From: Rhodobacterales bacterium 52_120_T64
Lineage (GTDB): Bacteria > Pseudomonadota > Alphaproteobacteria > Rhodobacterales > Rhodobacteraceae
Direction: 5' to 3'
Assembly (NCBI GenBank): GCA_002162875.1
Contig: MABA01000008.1
Span: 248,001-312,000 of the forward strand
DNA length: 64,000 nt
Shown here: positions 43,803 through 53,311 of the stretch, in pieces
Layout of the letters: every line of letters begins with the position of its first letter
How positions within the stretch are numbered: position 1 is the stretch's first letter
The notes under the pieces: generated by a model
The model's input: only the letters and a program-made list of their open reading frames with translations
Databases searched by the model: none
What the model was told of the DNA's origin: nothing
Translations under genes and position numbers: made by a program

Positions 43803-45110
43803 ATGAGTTCAGGGGTAGACAAAACGGCGGAGTTTACGGTACGAATAGATGCCGCTCGTGATGATTTAATCGCGCTGACGCAAGACCTGATCCGAATTCC
43901 TACGCTAAACCCTCCCGGCAATAATTATCTGGAAATCTGCGAATATCTGGCGCGGCGTATGACGAAACGCGGCTTCGAGGTCGAGATGATCCGCGCCTAT
44001 GGCACCCCAGGTGACAGCGACAAGTACCCGCGCTGGAACGTTGTGGCACGGCGCGAAGGCGCACATCCTGGCGAATGCGTACACTTCAACTCCCACATTG
44101 ATGTCGTCGAGGTCGGGCAGGGCTGGACTTTCGATCCTTTCGGCGCAGAATTGTCCGACGGAAAAATATACGGGCGCGGCTCGTGTGATATGAAAGGTGG
44201 CCTCGCTACCTCCATCATCGCGGTCGAGGCGTTCTTGGACACATGGCCAGATTACTCCGGTGCAATCGAGATTTCAGGCACTGCCGACGAAGAAACCGGC
44301 GGCTTTGGTGGCGTTGCTTATCTGGCGGAAAAAGGGTTTTTCACGCCGGAACGTGTGCAGCACGTCATTATCCCCGAACCATTGCACAAAGACCGCGTAT
44401 GTCTTGGCCATCGCGGCGTCTGGTGGGCAGAAATCGAAACGCACGGGCGAATTGCCCACGGCTCCATGCCATTTTTGGGCGACTGTGCCGTGCGGCATAT
44501 GGGCGCCGTGATGGAGGAAATGGAAGCAACCCTGTTCCCTGCGCTAGCCGAACGCCGTTCTGAACTGCCAATCATTCCCGAGGGAGCGAAAAACTCCACC
44601 CTCAACATCAATTCAATCCACGGCGGCGAACCTGTGCAGGAAGAAGGCTACACGGGCCTGCCTGCGCCCTGCGTGCCTGATAGCTGCACAATGATTATCG
44701 ACCGGCGCTTCCTGCCCGAAGAAAACATCGACGACGTGCGGCAAGAAATGCACGATCTGTTGGGTAAAGTGCAGGGTGGCCGTGAAAAGTTCACCTATGA
44801 CATTCGCGACATGCATGAAGTGTTGCCCAGCATGACAGCCCAAGATGCGCCAGTGGTCACGACTGTTAGCCGTGCAATTGAACAGGTGTTGGGCAAGTCG
44901 CCGGAATATGTAGTTTCGCCCGGAACCTACGATCAGAAACACATCGACCGGATAGGGCGGATGAAGAACTGCATCGCTTATGGCCCGGGGATTTTAGATC
45001 TGGCGCACCAACCGGATGAATATATTGCAGTGCAAGATATGATAGACTCCGCCAAAATAATGGGTTTAGCTTTGGCAGAGTTGTTAACAAATCAGGGCAG
45101 TAAGTCCTGA
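43803..45110 (+). CDS. M20-family amidohydrolase (ArgE/DapE type)
   Basis: 435 aa. Metal-binding landmarks of M20 enzymes: HFNSHIDVVEVG (first His and Asp), GRGSCDMKGG (bridging Asp), and SGTADEETGG (catalytic Glu pair); IIPEPLHKDRVCLGHRG continues the catalytic domain. Members remove acyl or aminoacyl groups from amino-acid derivatives. Housekeeping argE/dapE roles are unlikely given its location at the head of an ABC/ALDH/SDR/P1 gene set. GAGAGG precedes the ATG; the binding-protein gene follows after 26 bases. Confidence 0.88.
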   Translation: MSSGVDKTAEFTVRIDAARDDLIALTQDLIRIPTLNPPGNNYLEICEYLARRMTKRGFEVEMIRAYGTPGDSDKYPRWNVVARREGAHPGECVHFNSHIDVVEVGQGWTFDPFGAELSDGKIYGRGSCDMKGGLATSIIAVEAFLDTWPDYSGAIEISGTADEETGGFGGVAYLAEKGFFTPERVQHVIIPEPLHKDRVCLGHRGVWWAEIETHGRIAHGSMPFLGDCAVRHMGAVMEEMEATLFPALAERRSELPIIPEGAKNSTLNINSIHGGEPVQEEGYTGLPAPCVPDSCTMIIDRRFLPEENIDDVRQEMHDLLGKVQGGREKFTYDIRDMHEVLPSMTAQDAPVVTTVSRAIEQVLGKSPEYVVSPGTYDQKHIDRIGRMKNCIAYGPGILDLAHQPDEYIAVQDMIDSAKIMGLALAELLTNQGSKS

Positions 45111-45136
45111 AGACCCTAAAAACAGTGGAGGAAGTA

Positions 45137-46618
45137 ATGAAATACCTGAATATCAAACTGGCAATGGCCAGCGCATTGGCGATTACAGCCGGAATGGCGA
45201 ACGCCGAGACCAAAGACATCACCATCGGAATGCAGCTGGAACCACCGCATCTGGACCCAACGGGTGCCGCTGCCGGTGCGATCGACAGCGTGGTGTACGC
45301 AAATATTTTCGAGGGTCTGACACGCTTTGATGCAACTGGCGCAATTTTGCCAGCATTGGCGGAAAGCTGGACGATTTCGGATGACGGTCTGGTCTACACG
45401 TTCAGCCTTCATTCCGGCGTTATGTTCCACGACGGTACATCGATGGATTCCGAAGATGTGAAATTCTCGCTAGATCGTGCTCGGGCCGAAGATTCGACCA
45501 ACGCGCAGAAAGCTCTGTTCGAGGGGATTGATACAGTTGAGGCGCTCGACCCGACAACCGTTCGTGTTACATTATCCGCACCAAACGGCGCGTTCCTATT
45601 TAACATGGCGTGGGGCGATGCGGTTATTGTTGCGTCCGAGTCCATTGACGACGCGAAGACACATCCGGTTGGTACTGGTCCGTTCACGTTCACAAACTGG
45701 GTTCAGGGTGACAGTATCACCATCTCCAAGAACGCCGACTACTGGGGCACACCTGCACGTCTAGATGGCGCGACCTTCAAGTTCATCTCCGACCCGACCG
45801 CTGCTTACGCCGCTGTTATGGCCGAAGATGTGGACGCGTTCCCGAATTTCCCGGCACCGGAAAATCTACCGCAATTTGAAGCAGACTCACGCTTTAATGT
45901 GCTTGTCGGTTCGACCGAGGGCGAAACCATCCTTTCGACCAACAATAAAATGCCTCCGTTTGATAACGTAAAGGTCCGCGAGGCTTTGGCGCACGCCATC
46001 GACCGTCAGGCGGTTATCGACGGTGCAATGTTTGGTCTGGGTACACCGATCGGTACGCACTTCGCTCCGCATCATCCTGATTACGTCGATCTGACAGGTC
46101 AATCGAACTACGATCCTGAACTGGCGAAATCATTGCTGGCCGAAGCCGGTTATCCAGACGGCTTTGAAACAACGTTGAAATTGCCACCTCCACCTTATGC
46201 GCGCCGCGGTGGCGAGATTATTGCTGCACAGTTGCGTGAAGTTGGCATCAATGTTGAAATCAGCAACCTTGAATGGGCACAATGGCTGGAACAGGTATTC
46301 CGCGGTTATGACTTCGGTCTGACGATCGTTTCCCACACCGAGCCTATGGACATCGGTATCTATGCTCGCCCCGAATACTATTTCCAGTACGACAGTGCAG
46401 CCTTCCAGCAGTTGATGGAGGACTTGAACGACGCAACCGATCCTGATGCGCGTTCTGTAATCCTTAAATCGGCGCAACGTATGATCGCCGACGATTATGT
46501 GAACGGGTATCTGTTCCAGTTGGCCAATCCAACTGTAGCAAACGCCAACATCGTTGGTCTATGGCTTAATGCACCCACACAGGCGAATGACCTGACCGCC
46601 GTTTACTGGAACGATTAA
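45137..46618 (+). CDS. Peptide/amide ABC transporter periplasmic binding protein (SBP family 5)
   Basis: 493 aa. Sec signal peptide (LAMASALAITAGMANA), then ITIGMQLEPPHLDPTGAAAG, the conserved N-terminus of DppA/OppA-type proteins, GLVYTFSLHSGVMFHDG, and the C-terminal VREALAHAIDRQAVID hinge helices. Captures a di- or oligopeptide-like ligand; glutathione- and amide-binding relatives exist, so specificity is open. GGAGG lies five bases before ATG 45137. First gene of the importer. Confidence 0.92.
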   Translation: MKYLNIKLAMASALAITAGMANAETKDITIGMQLEPPHLDPTGAAAGAIDSVVYANIFEGLTRFDATGAILPALAESWTISDDGLVYTFSLHSGVMFHDGTSMDSEDVKFSLDRARAEDSTNAQKALFEGIDTVEALDPTTVRVTLSAPNGAFLFNMAWGDAVIVASESIDDAKTHPVGTGPFTFTNWVQGDSITISKNADYWGTPARLDGATFKFISDPTAAYAAVMAEDVDAFPNFPAPENLPQFEADSRFNVLVGSTEGETILSTNNKMPPFDNVKVREALAHAIDRQAVIDGAMFGLGTPIGTHFAPHHPDYVDLTGQSNYDPELAKSLLAEAGYPDGFETTLKLPPPPYARRGGEIIAAQLREVGINVEISNLEWAQWLEQVFRGYDFGLTIVSHTEPMDIGIYARPEYYFQYDSAAFQQLMEDLNDATDPDARSVILKSAQRMIADDYVNGYLFQLANPTVANANIVGLWLNAPTQANDLTAVYWND

Positions 46619-46676
46619 TCCAACCGGCAGAGGCGGGAACACTCGCCTCTGCCCCTTTACTTGAAAACTGGTTCCC

Positions 46677-47624
46677 ATGCTCCGTTATTCGCTGAAACGT
46701 TTGATGTCTCTGGGCTTAAGCCTTCTGGCCGCAAGCGCCGTAATTTTCTTGGCTATCGAGGTCGTCCCCGGCGACCCTGCCAGCTATATGCTCGGTATAA
46801 ACGCCCAACCCGACACAATTTCAGCTTTACGTGAAGAACTGGGGCTGAATGTCTCGGCATTGTCACGATATGTCACTTGGGTCACAGGCATGCTGACGGG
46901 TGATTTCGGAACCTCCTACACCTACCGCACGCCGGTTGTGGATATGATCGGCGACCGTATCATGATCTCCCTGCCTCTCGCGATATACGCCCTTACTCTT
47001 TCAACTTTAATTGCTTTTCCCGCCGGCATACTTGCGGCCTCCAAACGCGGCTCGGTCACGGATGTGTCCATCATGGGCGCAACGCAACTGGGCGTCGCGA
47101 TCCCTAACTTCTGGTTTGCAATGCTGCTGGTCGTGGTTTTCTCCATCAACTTGCGCTGGTTCTCGGCAGGCGGTTTTCCGGGCTGGGACGAGGGGCTGTT
47201 TGTCGGCCTCAAAGCCCTGACCCTCCCCGCAATCGCGCTCGCCCTCCCGCAGGCATCAATCCTTGCACGCGTCATGCGATCAGCTTTAATTGACACGATG
47301 AACGAAGATTTCATCCGCACCGCGCGCGCCAAAGGTCTGACCCGCCGCCAAGCCATGTGGCGGCACGCCCTGCGCAATGCCATGATCCCCGTGTTGACGA
47401 TAATAGGCCTGCAATTTTCGTTCTTGATGGCTGGGGCAATTATTATCGAAAACGTATTCTTCCTACCGGGCCTTGGCCGCCTTGTATTCCAAAGCATATC
47501 CCAACGGGACCTTATCGTGGTCGAAAGCGTTGTCATGCTACTGGTCTTCGCCGTGGTCCTCGTAACCTTTTTGGTCGACATCGCCTACGCCGCCGTTGAC
47601 CCCAGACTAAGGGGGCGCAGCTAA
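46677..47624 (+). CDS. Peptide ABC transporter permease (DppB type)
   Basis: 315 aa with about six helices; LRYSLKRLMSLGLSLLAASA starts the DppB-type N-terminus, and the periplasmic loop GDPASYMLGINA follows. The ATPase-contact EAA motif is in FIRTARAKGLTRRQAMWRHA. Pairs with the next permease, whose ATG overlaps its stop by one base. Confidence 0.93.
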   Translation: MLRYSLKRLMSLGLSLLAASAVIFLAIEVVPGDPASYMLGINAQPDTISALREELGLNVSALSRYVTWVTGMLTGDFGTSYTYRTPVVDMIGDRIMISLPLAIYALTLSTLIAFPAGILAASKRGSVTDVSIMGATQLGVAIPNFWFAMLLVVVFSINLRWFSAGGFPGWDEGLFVGLKALTLPAIALALPQASILARVMRSALIDTMNEDFIRTARAKGLTRRQAMWRHALRNAMIPVLTIIGLQFSFLMAGAIIIENVFFLPGLGRLVFQSISQRDLIVVESVVMLLVFAVVLVTFLVDIAYAAVDPRLRGRS

Positions 47625-48463
47625 TGAGCTTTCTAACAGCCGCCCTTCGTAACCGCAGCTTCATGATTGGTGCGATCCTCGCCGCCCTATTCGTTGGCGC
47701 GGCGCTGGTTTCCTACTTGTGGACGCCGTTCGATGTCACAAAGCTCGACATTGCCCACAAATTGCAGACTCCATCCACCGAGCACTGGTTCGGAACTGAC
47801 CACTTTGGTCGCGATATCTTTGCGATGATAATGGTCGGCGCGCGTACCTCCATCGCTGTTGCTGTCGTCGCTGTTGGCATCGGCATCATCCTCGGCGTCC
47901 CTCTTGGCCTTGCCGCTGCTGCCCGCAAAGATAGTCTGATGGACGAGATCATCATGCGTACCAACGATCTCGTCTTCGCCTTTCCCGCGCTGTTGATTGC
48001 AATCATGATCACCGCCGTTTTCGGCCCCTCCGCCATCAACGCAATCATCGCCATTGGCATTTTCAACATCCCCGTATTCGCACGCTTAACGCGGGGCGCG
48101 GCCCTAAGCTTATGGACGCGAGACTTCGTCCTTTCAGCCCGCGTAGCTGGCAAGAACGCCACACGCATATCGGTCGAGCACATCCTGCCCAACATCCTAA
48201 ATCTGCTGATCGTCCAAGGCAGCGTCCAGTTTTCACTCGGTATTCTGGCCGAGGCGGGCCTCTCCTATGTCGGTCTTGGCGCTCAACCGCCAATCCCCAG
48301 CTGGGGCCGCATGTTGGCCGAAAGCCAAACCATGATCAGCTTCGCCCCGCATCTGGCGATTTTTCCCGGTATGGCGATCGTATTAACGGTACTTGGCCTA
48401 AACTTGATGGGTGACGGATTGCGCGACCTGCTGGACCCAAGACTACGGCGGGCGCGCACATGA
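47624..48463 (+). CDS. Peptide ABC transporter permease (DppC type)
   Basis: 279 aa. N-terminal helix (FMIGAILAALFVGAALVSYL), the DppC signature EHWFGTDHFGRDIFAMIM, and the EAA-type loop DFVLSARVAGKNATRISVEH. LSYVGLGAQPPIPSWGRML is typical of the family C-terminal part. It overlaps the ATPase start by four bases (ATGA). Confidence 0.94.
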   Translation: MSFLTAALRNRSFMIGAILAALFVGAALVSYLWTPFDVTKLDIAHKLQTPSTEHWFGTDHFGRDIFAMIMVGARTSIAVAVVAVGIGIILGVPLGLAAAARKDSLMDEIIMRTNDLVFAFPALLIAIMITAVFGPSAINAIIAIGIFNIPVFARLTRGAALSLWTRDFVLSARVAGKNATRISVEHILPNILNLLIVQGSVQFSLGILAEAGLSYVGLGAQPPIPSWGRMLAESQTMISFAPHLAIFPGMAIVLTVLGLNLMGDGLRDLLDPRLRRART

Positions 48464-50064
48464 GTTTTCTGCAAATCGAAAACCTGAACATGTCGATTTA
48501 TGGCATCGATATTCTGAAAAACGTGTCGTTGTCTGCCGCCAAAGGCGAGATCATCGGCGTGATCGGTGAATCCGGTTCCGGTAAATCCATGACCGCGTTT
48601 TCGGTGATGAACCTGCTGCCCGCTGGCGCAGGCGTTAGTGGCGAAATCACCCTCGATGGTCAAGACCTGTTAGCCAAATCCGAGGCCGAGATGTGCGCCA
48701 TTCGCGGCAGCGATATCGGCATGATTTTCCAAGAACCGATGACTGCCCTGAACCCGGTAAAAACCATCGGCGACCAAGTCGCGGAAACGGTTCTGATCCA
48801 CGGTAACGCCACAAGAAGCGAGGCCAGGGCAATTGCCCGTGACACCTTAAACCGCGTTGGGTTGCCCGCAGAACAATTCCCGCTTTCACGGTACCCACAC
48901 GAACTTTCCGGTGGCCAACGCCAGCGCGTCGTCATCGCCATGGCCATTGCCTTGCGACCAAAACTGTTAATTGCTGACGAACCAACAACCGCGCTAGACG
49001 TCACAACCCAAGCCCAAATCCTCGACCTGTTGAAACAATTGGTTGCCGAGGATGGAATGTGCCTGATGCTCATCACCCACGACCTTGGCGTTGTGGCCGA
49101 AGTGGCTGACCATATCGTCATCATGAAAACCGGCGAGGTAGTTGAATCCGGTGAAACCCACGCACTGTTCCGAGACATGCAACACCCATATACCAAGGCG
49201 TTGTTCGCGGCCTCTAGCCACGTTCCTGATAAGGGCGACGCGCGTGGTTCGAAAAAGCCATTGCTCGAAGTCCGCAACGCAGTCCGCGACTATACGATGC
49301 CGCGAAAATCTGTGTTCGGAAAACCGCAAAGTTTTCGCGCGGTCAACGATGTCAGCTTCGTGTTGCACGATGGTGAAAATCTCGGGCTGGTGGGCGAAAG
49401 TGGCTGTGGCAAATCAACTTTGACCCGCGCGATCCTTGGCCTTGAGGCCTTGCAAGGTGGTGAAATTCGCATCGACGGCGTACCCGTCGAGGCCGGAACC
49501 CACATGTCGCACGACTTGCGCCGCAAGATGCAGGTTGTGTTACAAGACCCCTACGGCTCGTTCAATCCAAGGCATAAGGTGGCCCGGCTGATCGCCGAGC
49601 CGCTGCATTTACTGGAGGTCGAACCGAAGGGTGCGGAACGGCGTCAAGCCGTGGAAGAAGCCTTGATTAGCGTTGGTATGCAGCCTTCCGACGCCGACAA
49701 ATACATCCACGAATTTTCCGGCGGTCAACGTCAACGCATCGCGATTGCGCGCGCGCTGATCCTACGCCCCGATCTTATCATTCTAGACGAGGCCGTGTCC
49801 GCATTGGACGTATCAATTCGCGCCCAAATTCTGGACCTGTTGACTGATCTGTCCAGCCGTCTGAACCTGTCCTATCTGTTCATATCGCATGACCTGTCCG
49901 TGGTGTGTTCGGTGACGGATCGTGTGATGGTGATGAACGCGGGCCAGATCGTAGAGCACGGCAAAACCGAGGATGTATTCACCAATCCGCAACACGACTA
50001 TACCAAAACCCTGATAGCTGCTGCGCCGTCATTGAAAGACGCGCTAGAGAAGGAAAATAACTGA
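48460..50064 (+). CDS. Fused double ATPase of the peptide ABC importer (DppD-DppF in one chain)
   Basis: 534 aa with two complete ABC domains. First: Walker A GVIGESGSGKSMT, signature LSGGQRQR, Walker B LLIADEPTTALD. Second (from about residue 275): Walker A GLVGESGCGKSTL, signature FSGGQRQR, Walker B LIILDEAVSALD. Each is the DppD/DppF type, usually separate genes. The Walker B Glu is present in both halves, so both sites look active. Its stop overlaps the ALDH start by one base (TGATG). Confidence 0.95.
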   Translation: MSFLQIENLNMSIYGIDILKNVSLSAAKGEIIGVIGESGSGKSMTAFSVMNLLPAGAGVSGEITLDGQDLLAKSEAEMCAIRGSDIGMIFQEPMTALNPVKTIGDQVAETVLIHGNATRSEARAIARDTLNRVGLPAEQFPLSRYPHELSGGQRQRVVIAMAIALRPKLLIADEPTTALDVTTQAQILDLLKQLVAEDGMCLMLITHDLGVVAEVADHIVIMKTGEVVESGETHALFRDMQHPYTKALFAASSHVPDKGDARGSKKPLLEVRNAVRDYTMPRKSVFGKPQSFRAVNDVSFVLHDGENLGLVGESGCGKSTLTRAILGLEALQGGEIRIDGVPVEAGTHMSHDLRRKMQVVLQDPYGSFNPRHKVARLIAEPLHLLEVEPKGAERRQAVEEALISVGMQPSDADKYIHEFSGGQRQRIAIARALILRPDLIILDEAVSALDVSIRAQILDLLTDLSSRLNLSYLFISHDLSVVCSVTDRVMVMNAGQIVEHGKTEDVFTNPQHDYTKTLIAAAPSLKDALEKENN

Positions 50065-51521
50065 TGTCCGTTCAAAATGATCTGTGGTTCGACTCCACGA
50101 AATGCTTCATCGGGGGGGAATGGGTTGCACCAGCTGGCGGCGAAACATTGCCACTGGAAAACCCGTCTGACGGCACCGAAATAGCGCGAATTGCGCGTGG
50201 CCAACAGGCCGATGTAGACGCTGCTGTGCAAGCGGCCCAAACCGCGATGGCTGGCGAGTGGGGCCGCAAAACCGCCGTTGAACGCGGTCGAATTTTGACT
50301 CGTATCGGGCAGCTTGTGTTGGAGCGCGTGGATGTCCTCGCCCGCTTGGAGGCTGCCGATGTTGGCAAGCCGCTAAAACAAGCCCGCGCCGATGCCGTGG
50401 CCCTTGCGCGGTATATGGAGTTTTACGGTGGCGCAGCCGACAAAATCCACGGCGAAACTATCCCTTACTTGGACGGGTATACCGTTTATTCTCTGCGCGA
50501 ACCGCATGGCGTGACAGCCCATATCGTGCCGTGGAATTACCCGATGCAGATCATCGGACGTTCAGTCGGTGCTGCCCTAACGATGGGCAATGCCGCGGTA
50601 TTAAAGCCGGCCGAGGAAGCTTGCCTGACGGCACTTGCGTTCGCAAAAATAGCCGAAGAAGCTGGGCTTCCGGCAGGTGCTTTGAACGTAGTGCCCGGCC
50701 TTGGCGAAGAAGCCGGAGTCGCACTTTCGGGTCATCCGGACATCAACCACATCTCGTTCACGGGGTCGGTGGGCGTCGGCAGTATGATCCAAAAAGCGGC
50801 GGCGGACGCCATCGTTCCGGTAACGTTGGAGCTTGGCGGAAAATCCCCGCAAATCGTGTTTGACGACGCAGACTTGGACGCAGCCCTGCCGTTTCTGGTG
50901 AATGCAGGCGTGCAGAACGCAGGGCAAACGTGCTCGGCGTCGTCCCGCATTCTGGTACAGCGGGGGATTTACGACCAGTTGACAGAAATGATGGCCGCCC
51001 GGTATCGCGAGATGAAAGTTGGACCTGCGGTCGATGACCTCGATGTCGGCCCTCTGATCTCCGCGCGTCAAAAGGAAATTGTGGAAGGGTTCGTGAACGC
51101 CGCCGACTCCGACCGCATCCTCGCCCGCGCAACTATCGTGGATAACGCCCCCGAAGGCGGTCATTATTTCGCGCCGACGCTGTACGGCGGTATCGACCCC
51201 GACGACGCGTTGGCCCAAAATGAAATCTTCGGCCCTGTGCAGGCAATCATCCCGTTTGATACCGAAGAAGACGCCCTACGCATCGCCAACGGCACCGATT
51301 ACGCGCTTGTAGCGTCTATTTGGACCCGCGACGGCGCGCGGCAAATGCGAATGGCCAAGGCAATTCGGTCAGGTCAGATATTCATCAACAATTATGGCGC
51401 AGGCGGCGGCGTAGAATTACCCTTCGGTGGCAGTGGCAAATCTGGCCATGGCCGCGAAAAAGGGTTCGAGGCGCTCTATGGTTTCTCGGTTCTAAAAACA
51501 GTCGCAGCGCATCACGGTTAA
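50064..51521 (+). CDS. NAD(P)-dependent aldehyde dehydrogenase
   Basis: 485 aa ALDH superfamily. Catalytic Glu256 in VTLELGGKSPQIV and Cys290 in NAGQTCSASSRIL; IVPWNYPMQ and FTGSVGVGSMI form the cofactor site, and FGGSGKSGHGREKGFEAL is the C-terminal signature. Similar in plan to betaine/amino-aldehyde dehydrogenases. Position suggests it oxidises an aldehyde released in degradation of the imported compound. Confidence 0.93.
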   Translation: MSVQNDLWFDSTKCFIGGEWVAPAGGETLPLENPSDGTEIARIARGQQADVDAAVQAAQTAMAGEWGRKTAVERGRILTRIGQLVLERVDVLARLEAADVGKPLKQARADAVALARYMEFYGGAADKIHGETIPYLDGYTVYSLREPHGVTAHIVPWNYPMQIIGRSVGAALTMGNAAVLKPAEEACLTALAFAKIAEEAGLPAGALNVVPGLGEEAGVALSGHPDINHISFTGSVGVGSMIQKAAADAIVPVTLELGGKSPQIVFDDADLDAALPFLVNAGVQNAGQTCSASSRILVQRGIYDQLTEMMAARYREMKVGPAVDDLDVGPLISARQKEIVEGFVNAADSDRILARATIVDNAPEGGHYFAPTLYGGIDPDDALAQNEIFGPVQAIIPFDTEEDALRIANGTDYALVASIWTRDGARQMRMAKAIRSGQIFINNYGAGGGVELPFGGSGKSGHGREKGFEALYGFSVLKTVAAHHG

Positions 51522-51531
51522 GGAGAAAGTA

Positions 51532-52272
51532 ATGAGATTATCAGGAAAAACAGCCATTGTAACCGGTGGCGGATCAGGTTTCGGTGCTGGCATCGCCCGC
51601 AAATTCGCAGCGGAAGGAGCGCGTGTGATGGTTGCCGATATTAACCTTGAAGCCGCACAGGTGATTGCAGACGAAATCGGCGGAATCGCCCAACAAGTTG
51701 ACGTTGCCAACGGCGATAGCGTTCGTGGGATGGCGCAGGCTGCGTTTGGTGCGTTCAAAACCCTCGACATTCTGGTGAATAATGCGGGAATATCCCACAT
51801 GCCCGCCCCGATGGAAGATGTTTCCGAGGAAGACTTCGACAGAGTTCTGGCCGTCAATGCCAAGTCGGTCTACCTGACAGCGAAATACATCGTGCCGCAT
51901 ATGAAGGGGACCGGTTCTGGCGCGATCCTGAATGTCGCCTCGACAGCTGGGGTCAGCCCTCGGCCCAAGTTAAACTGGTATAACGCCTCCAAGGGGTGGA
52001 TGATTACCGCAACCAAGGCGATGGCAATAGAATTGGCGCCCGACGGAGTCCGTGTGAACGCAATCAATCCCGTCGCTGGCGAAACACCACTGCTGAAAAC
52101 ATTCATGGGCGAAGACACACCGGAGATTCGTGCCAAGTTCATCTCGACCATACCGTTGGGTCGGCTTTCTACTCCTGAAGATATGGCCAACGCGGCCCTT
52201 TTCCTATGCTCCGAGGAAGCCAGCATGATTACTGGCGTTGCCATGGAAGTTGACGGAGGTCGCTGCATATGA
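51532..52272 (+). CDS. Short-chain dehydrogenase/reductase
   Basis: 246 aa. Rossmann motif TGGGSGFGAGIA, NNAG structural motif, catalytic Ser in NVASTAGVSPRP, and Tyr/Lys in WYNASKGW; the ending ITGVAMEVDGGRC is typical of classical SDRs. Oxidises or reduces an alcohol/ketone of the pathway. AAGGAGA precedes the ATG; its stop overlaps the P1 hydrolase start by four bases. Confidence 0.93.
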   Translation: MRLSGKTAIVTGGGSGFGAGIARKFAAEGARVMVADINLEAAQVIADEIGGIAQQVDVANGDSVRGMAQAAFGAFKTLDILVNNAGISHMPAPMEDVSEEDFDRVLAVNAKSVYLTAKYIVPHMKGTGSGAILNVASTAGVSPRPKLNWYNASKGWMITATKAMAIELAPDGVRVNAINPVAGETPLLKTFMGEDTPEIRAKFISTIPLGRLSTPEDMANAALFLCSEEASMITGVAMEVDGGRCI

Positions 52273-53261
52273 AACTTGGCCCGCGTAATCTGATCACTGA
52301 TGTGGCCGGCCTGCGGGTTGGTAATGCCCAAGACGACGCGCTTAAGTCGGGCTGCACCGTATTGGTTGGTGATGCGCCCTTTACGGCAGCAGTTCACGTG
52401 ATGGGCGGTGCACCCGGAACGCGGGAAACGGAATTATTGGCACCTGACAAGCTGGTGCAGGAAGTTGATGCACTGGTGCTCTCGGGTGGCTCCGCCTTTG
52501 GGCTGGACGCGCCATCTGGCGTCTGCGACGGGCTTAGGGCAATGGGACGAGGGTTCAAAGTTGGCGACGCCACCATCCCAATCGTGCCTGGGGCGATCCT
52601 TTTTGATCTGTTGAATGGCGGGGACAAAGAATGGACGGACAATCCCTATAAACCTCTTGGGCTATCGGCGCTGTCCGATGCTTCCAAGAATTTTGCACTA
52701 GGTACAATCGGGGCCGGTACGGGCGCGACGACAAAAGAACTAAAAGGGGGCCTCGGCTCCGCCTCGGTGGTGCTCGACAATGGTATCACGATTGGTGCAT
52801 TGGTGGCAGTGAATGCCGTCGGGTCAGTTATTCAAGACGGTCAGCAACATTTCTGGGCTGCGCCGTTTGAAGTTAACGATGAATATGGTGGCCATGGATC
52901 TGCGGCTTCTCTGGATCCGTTAAGATCAACGCAACCGTTATCGCCACCGCACAGCACGAACACCACAATCGCTATCATCGCGACTGACGCGGACCTGACC
53001 CAAGCACAAGCCACTAGAATCGCCGTGGCTGCCCATGATGGAATGGCGCGCGCAATTGTGCCGAGTCACACACCCTTCGACGGCGATCTGATATTTGTTG
53101 CGGCGACGGGCAAAAGGCCATTAAACGATCCGCCTGCAGATCAACTCGCGATCGGTCATGCTGCTGCAGATTGCCTGTCTCGCGCCATTGCGCGTGGTGT
53201 TTATGAGGCGACTTCCGCACCCGGCGACACGCTGCCGACTTGGAACGAAAAATGGGAGTAG
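52269..53261 (+). CDS. P1-family N-terminal-nucleophile amidohydrolase (NylC/DmpA group)
   Basis: 330 aa. GPRNLITDVAGLRVGNAQD and VLSGGSAFGLDAPSGV are family landmarks. The putative autoprocessing site is Asn231-Thr232 in HSTNTTIAIIATDADL: the precursor would split there and Thr232 would become the nucleophile, as in NylC (Asn-Thr), whereas DmpA uses Gly-Ser. Known members cleave amides of non-alpha amino acids (beta-peptides, nylon oligomers, some aminopeptidase substrates). It is the last gene of the M20-ABC-ALDH-SDR set, coupled to the SDR. Confidence 0.9.
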   Translation: MKLGPRNLITDVAGLRVGNAQDDALKSGCTVLVGDAPFTAAVHVMGGAPGTRETELLAPDKLVQEVDALVLSGGSAFGLDAPSGVCDGLRAMGRGFKVGDATIPIVPGAILFDLLNGGDKEWTDNPYKPLGLSALSDASKNFALGTIGAGTGATTKELKGGLGSASVVLDNGITIGALVAVNAVGSVIQDGQQHFWAAPFEVNDEYGGHGSAASLDPLRSTQPLSPPHSTNTTIAIIATDADLTQAQATRIAVAAHDGMARAIVPSHTPFDGDLIFVAATGKRPLNDPPADQLAIGHAAADCLSRAIARGVYEATSAPGDTLPTWNEKWE

Positions 53262-53311
53262 GGTGCGTATAACACCCTCCACACCCAGAAATAGTTAACG
53301 CAAATTGTACA

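Noticed and set aside
46922-47581. 219-codon minus-strand open frame
   Set aside because: Antisense to the DppB-type permease; no family similarity.
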